Origin: Gallionella straubiae
GTDB lineage: Bacteria; Pseudomonadota; Gammaproteobacteria; Burkholderiales; Gallionellaceae
Length of the DNA: 64,000 bases
NCBI RefSeq assembly: GCF_051257895.1
Contig: NZ_CP194331.1
Span: forward strand, 1,178,001 to 1,242,000
Reading direction: 5' to 3'
Under the pieces are notes generated by a model. The model worked only from the letters and a program-made list of their open reading frames with translations. It made no database searches and had not been told where the DNA came from. Position 1 is the stretch's first letter. Every line of letters begins with the position of its first letter. This document shows positions 61,330-64,000 of this stretch, piece by piece. The translations under genes and the position numbers were made by a program.

Positions 61330-62849
61330 ACGGCCAACTCCTGCTCGATGACGCGGAAGCTCGCCAGATCGTAATCAAAACCTTTTTCCTGCAACCGGTG
61401 AGGGATCAGCAGATAGCTCTTCCCATTCAACCTGGTCTGCAGGCTGCGGTGCGCGGAGAAGGCGCCCGCTTTCATCAGCAACCGCGCCTCGCCGGATGGC
61501 TCGCCCGCTTTTGCCTGCAGCCACAATGCGGGCTGCCCGTCCTCGAACCCGCCGCCCCCGCCGCTCTGGCTCAGGTTCACGCCGGCAATCTGGTTGGCCA
61601 GCATTTCCGCTCCCGCATGCAGCCGGCTCGCCTCGTCGCGCATCAGGCGGCGCACCACCGCCACGCCCCAGTGCGGCACCCCTTCGGGTTGCACGCCGAG
61701 CAGGCTGCCGATGCGAATACCGTCCGCGCCTTGCACGGGCAGAATGGTGCGAAAACCGCTCGCGCTAATGTCCTCGACGTCCCAATACGCCGGCAACTCA
61801 TTGCTGAAGTTCAACGCGATATCGGTGCGCTCGATCATCCCGTCGAAGCCGCTCACCACGTTCAGGCCGACCTTGATGCTGCGCCGCGCGCTGCGCCGCG
61901 ACGGCGGTGCGGTCAGGTAATTCAACAGATACTGCACGGCCTCGCGTACCGGCTCCGCATCGTATGCGCCGCCCAGGTTGAGGCTATCCGGGACGACACC
62001 CTTTTCCAGAGTCTTGACCAGCGACGCAAACTCCGGCTGCATCTTCGCCATGCCGACGAAGCGCATGGAGGGCTGCACCGCAGCACCCACCTTGAAATGC
62101 ACCGGCGCCGCCGGACGATCCAGGTCGAAGCTGAACAGGCTGTTCGCATCCTGCTGCGCGCCGATCTCGATGCGGGCGCAATACTGCCCGACGATGCGCT
62201 CGGTGAGGTGCACATACAGCGGCCTCAGGGTGCTGACCCCGCAGCCATGCCAGCCGAGCAGCCGCCCCACTTCGCCTTTCACCGTAGTCTCACCGCCTCC
62301 CGGATAGAGTACCAGCGGCGTTTCCAGGTATTGCTGCTGCTCGGCATGGCGGTAGAGCTGTGCAAGATTGTTCCAGACCGTCTTATCGACCGGGCCGTAG
62401 CGCGTGCAGGTATATTTCAATTGCCCGGCCAGGGCATGCACCGCGCGCGCCACCAGCAGCGGCAGCTGCGCCTTGAGCGCGGCGGCCCCCTTGTCGCCGC
62501 CGCAATAGCGGCCGAACACCGCACAATAGGCCCTGGCGGCATGGCGATAATAATTGTCCAGCGCCAGCCACAGGCGGTTCTCCTGGAATTTGTTCAACTC
62601 CTGCGGCGTGAAATAGTCGCGCACCAGTTTCCGCGCATGCGGCCGGGCAGCTTCGTCGAGCAGGCACAGGACGACGAACTGGTGATCCAGCCTGAGATCG
62701 GCGCCGTCCGCGACCGATTCGATCCACTCACCCAGTTCCGTAAGCGATTTGTATGCGTCATTCTTCGGCAAGTCGTCCACGAGCGCCTGCGCGGACTTGA
62801 TGTCCGCCATGGGATGATCGTTTTTTTTGCCGAATATGCCTGACAACAT
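61326..62849 (-). CDS. PilZ-like C-terminal domain protein, unknown function
   Basis: The 507-residue soluble protein has a large helical N-terminal region (1-315) with no motif I recognise. In the C-terminal part there is an arginine cluster SRRSARRS (318-323), fitting RxxxR, and DISASG (360-365), fitting the DxSxxG of PilZ domains. SLLGVQPEG and HWGVAVVRRL follow, as in their beta barrels. This suggests cyclic di-GMP binding, though the two motifs lie about 40 residues apart, more than usual. The start is the first ATG. It converges on the YSC84 gene with overlapping stops. Confidence 0.55.
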   Translation of the reverse strand: MLSGIFGKKNDHPMADIKSAQALVDDLPKNDAYKSLTELGEWIESVADGADLRLDHQFVVLCLLDEAARPHARKLVRDYFTPQELNKFQENRLWLALDNYYRHAARAYCAVFGRYCGGDKGAAALKAQLPLLVARAVHALAGQLKYTCTRYGPVDKTVWNNLAQLYRHAEQQQYLETPLVLYPGGGETTVKGEVGRLLGWHGCGVSTLRPLYVHLTERIVGQYCARIEIGAQQDANSLFSFDLDRPAAPVHFKVGAAVQPSMRFVGMAKMQPEFASLVKTLEKGVVPDSLNLGGAYDAEPVREAVQYLLNYLTAPPSRRSARRSIKVGLNVVSGFDGMIERTDIALNFSNELPAYWDVEDISASGFRTILPVQGADGIRIGSLLGVQPEGVPHWGVAVVRRLMRDEASRLHAGAEMLANQIAGVNLSQSGGGGGFEDGQPALWLQAKAGEPSGEARLLMKAGAFSAHRSLQTRLNGKSYLLIPHRLQEKGFDYDLASFRVIEQELAV

Positions 62850-62924
62850 TTTTCACCTCGCAAGCCAACAGTCTTAACCCGTGGCAATATAACCGCAAAA
62901 TACCCGCATTGAATATATGCCAAT

Positions 62925-63632
62925 ATGCCTGAGCCGATGATTCCGTGGTTGACCGTTGATGCGCCGTTCCCGCCGCTCGAGCGCGCACTGCGCTCGCCCA
63001 ACGGCCTGCTCGCCGCGGGCGGCGACCTGTCCGCGCCGCGCCTGCTGGAGGCCTACCGGCACGGCATCTTCCCGTGGTTCAGCCCCGGCGAACCGATCCT
63101 GTGGTGGAGCCCCGACCCGCGCATGGTGCTGATTCCGGACGAAATCAGGATCTCCCGCTCGTTCGCCAAGGTGCTGCGCAATGCCGCCTACGAGGTGCGC
63201 TGCGACACCGCCTTCGAAGAGGTGATGCGCGCTTGCGCCGCGCCGCGCAGTGGTCAGGGCGGTACATGGATCAGCGAAGACATGATCGCAGCGTATCGCG
63301 CGCTGCACGAGTTGGGCTACGCGCACTCGGTGGAGACCTGGATGGACGGCAGGCTGACCGGAGGGTTATACGGTATTGCCATCGGGCAGATGTTCTATGG
63401 AGAATCCATGTTCAGCCGCGCCAGCAACGCCTCCAAGATCGCGCTGACCCACCTGGCGCGGCAGCTCGAACGCTGGCAGTTCGGCATGATCGATTGCCAG
63501 ATGAACACCGCTCACCTCGCCTCGCTCGGCGCGCGCGAGATTCCGCGCGGCGAATTTATCGCGCGGCTGCGGGAATTGATAAACTGCGAACCTGTCAAAC
63601 GCTGGCAATTCGATGCCGACCTCTTCACATGA
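62925..63632 (+). CDS. aat: leucyl/phenylalanyl-tRNA-protein transferase
   Basis: The 235-residue enzyme attaches Leu or Phe to proteins with N-terminal Lys or Arg, making N-degrons for ClpS-ClpAP. It shows FPPLERALRSPNGLLAAGGDLS in outline, GIFPWFSPGEPILWWSPDPR, and GGLYGIAIGQMFYGESMFSRASNASK, the family's core. It is followed by bpt with a 4-base overlap, the usual aat-bpt pair. The ClpS and ClpA partners are encoded at 26.9-29.5 kb. Confidence 0.97.
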   Translation: MPEPMIPWLTVDAPFPPLERALRSPNGLLAAGGDLSAPRLLEAYRHGIFPWFSPGEPILWWSPDPRMVLIPDEIRISRSFAKVLRNAAYEVRCDTAFEEVMRACAAPRSGQGGTWISEDMIAAYRALHELGYAHSVETWMDGRLTGGLYGIAIGQMFYGESMFSRASNASKIALTHLARQLERWQFGMIDCQMNTAHLASLGAREIPRGEFIARLRELINCEPVKRWQFDADLFT

Positions 63633-64000
63633 GTTTATTGAACGACATTCCACTATCTGCGCTGCACTTCTACACGACAGCGCCCTATCCGTGCAGCTAC
63701 CTGCCCGGAATTGAAGCGCGCTCGCAGGTTGCCACGCCCACCTTCCTGATCAATACGCCGGTCTATTCGGAGCTGGTGCAGCATGGCTTCTGGCGCAGCG
63801 GAACCTACACCTACCGCCCGCAATGCGAAGGCTGCAGCGCCTGCGTGCCGCTGCGCATCCCGGTCAAACAGTTCGCGCCCAACCGCTCGCAGCGGCGCGC
63901 CTGGGCGCAACATGCGCACCTCGATGCCAGCCTGCACCGCCTGCAGGACCGCCCGGAGTATTACGAGCTGTACCAGCGCTACCAGCGCGCGCGCCACCCG
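63629..64000 (+). CDS. bpt: aspartate/glutamate leucyltransferase Bpt (5' part, cut by window edge)
   Basis: The ATG at 63629 overlaps the aat stop by 4 bases, and 124 codons are visible before the edge. The N-terminal transferase domain is clear: PCSYLPGIEARSQVATP, YRPQCEGCSACVPLRIPV with its Cys cluster, and NRSQRRAWAQH. The start of the C-terminal domain, EYYELYQRYQRARHP, ends the window. Full members have about 235-255 residues. The enzyme adds Leu to N-terminal Asp or Glu, feeding the ClpS pathway. Confidence 0.95.
   Translation, partial: MSLLNDIPLSALHFYTTAPYPCSYLPGIEARSQVATPTFLINTPVYSELVQHGFWRSGTYTYRPQCEGCSACVPLRIPVKQFAPNRSQRRAWAQHAHLDASLHRLQDRPEYYELYQRYQRARHP

Overview
The window is chromosomal DNA from a GC-rich Gram-negative bacterium, most likely a betaproteobacterium. 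The gene neighbourhoods fit that group: clpS-clpA-gluQ, a yafS-like methyltransferase beside rnhA-dnaQ and divergent gloB, HAD phosphatase-hda-perM with divergent purM, rpsT-argD-argF-argG, aat-bpt, and a petABC operon. A cytochrome bc1 complex, small c-type cytochromes, two bacteriohemerythrins and a MASE1 sensor kinase would suit a respiratory environmental lineage near Nitrosomonadales/Gallionellales. That finer placement is inference.

Layout. 1-9 kb: a cut-off YihY/BrkB membrane protein, a Yip1 membrane protein, alanine dehydrogenase, an archease remnant, an APH-ATPase fusion, petABC and a cytochrome c, then a weakly coding stretch. 9-14.9 kb: lemA with two TPM-domain proteins, a YhiN-like flavoprotein, a DUF1566 lipoprotein, a cytochrome c and mtfA. 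15-25.3 kb: carA-carB-greA, yhbY, rlmE-ftsH-folP-glmM. 25.3-35 kb: a low-GC zinc-ribbon gene, gluQ-clpA-clpS, a cold-shock gene, an HD-domain protein, the hydrolase/dnaQ/rnhA/methyltransferase chain, gloB and tRNA-Ser(GGA). 35-39.4 kb: a signalling cluster (hemerythrin, lone receiver, NarL-type regulator, MASE1 kinase) and a MazG-like protein. 39.4-45.7 kb: rpsT, then argD-argF-argG, ppnP, yajQ, a DJ-1 protein and a methyltransferase. 45.8-48.5 kb: an AT-richer accessory island with a toxin-antitoxin pair and three unknown genes, the first two flanking an integron attC-like site. 48.8-53.8 kb: a UMF1 transporter coupled to an ACP/adenylation/acyltransferase fusion, then a GEMM-I (cyclic dinucleotide) riboswitch leading into a 46-residue ORF and a hemerythrin. 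53.8-64 kb: HAD-hda-perM, purM, purN, two DUF3108 proteins, an esterase, a YSC84 protein, a PilZ-like protein, aat and a cut-off bpt.

Themes. (1) The window carries several families of short palindromic repeats. Two copies are translated in frame inside genes (gluQ and the 44.9 kb methyltransferase), and others supply or overlap stop codons (folP, carA). (2) Cyclic-di-GMP links recur: the riboswitch, YajQ and a PilZ-like protein. (3) carA, argD and the cold-shock gene each have a strong hairpin in the leader; for argD and the cold-shock gene it looks like an intrinsic terminator just before the ribosome binding site. The observations most worth a second look are the riboswitch/small-ORF/hemerythrin unit, the attC-like gene-cassette remnant and the three-domain lipid-metabolism fusion.
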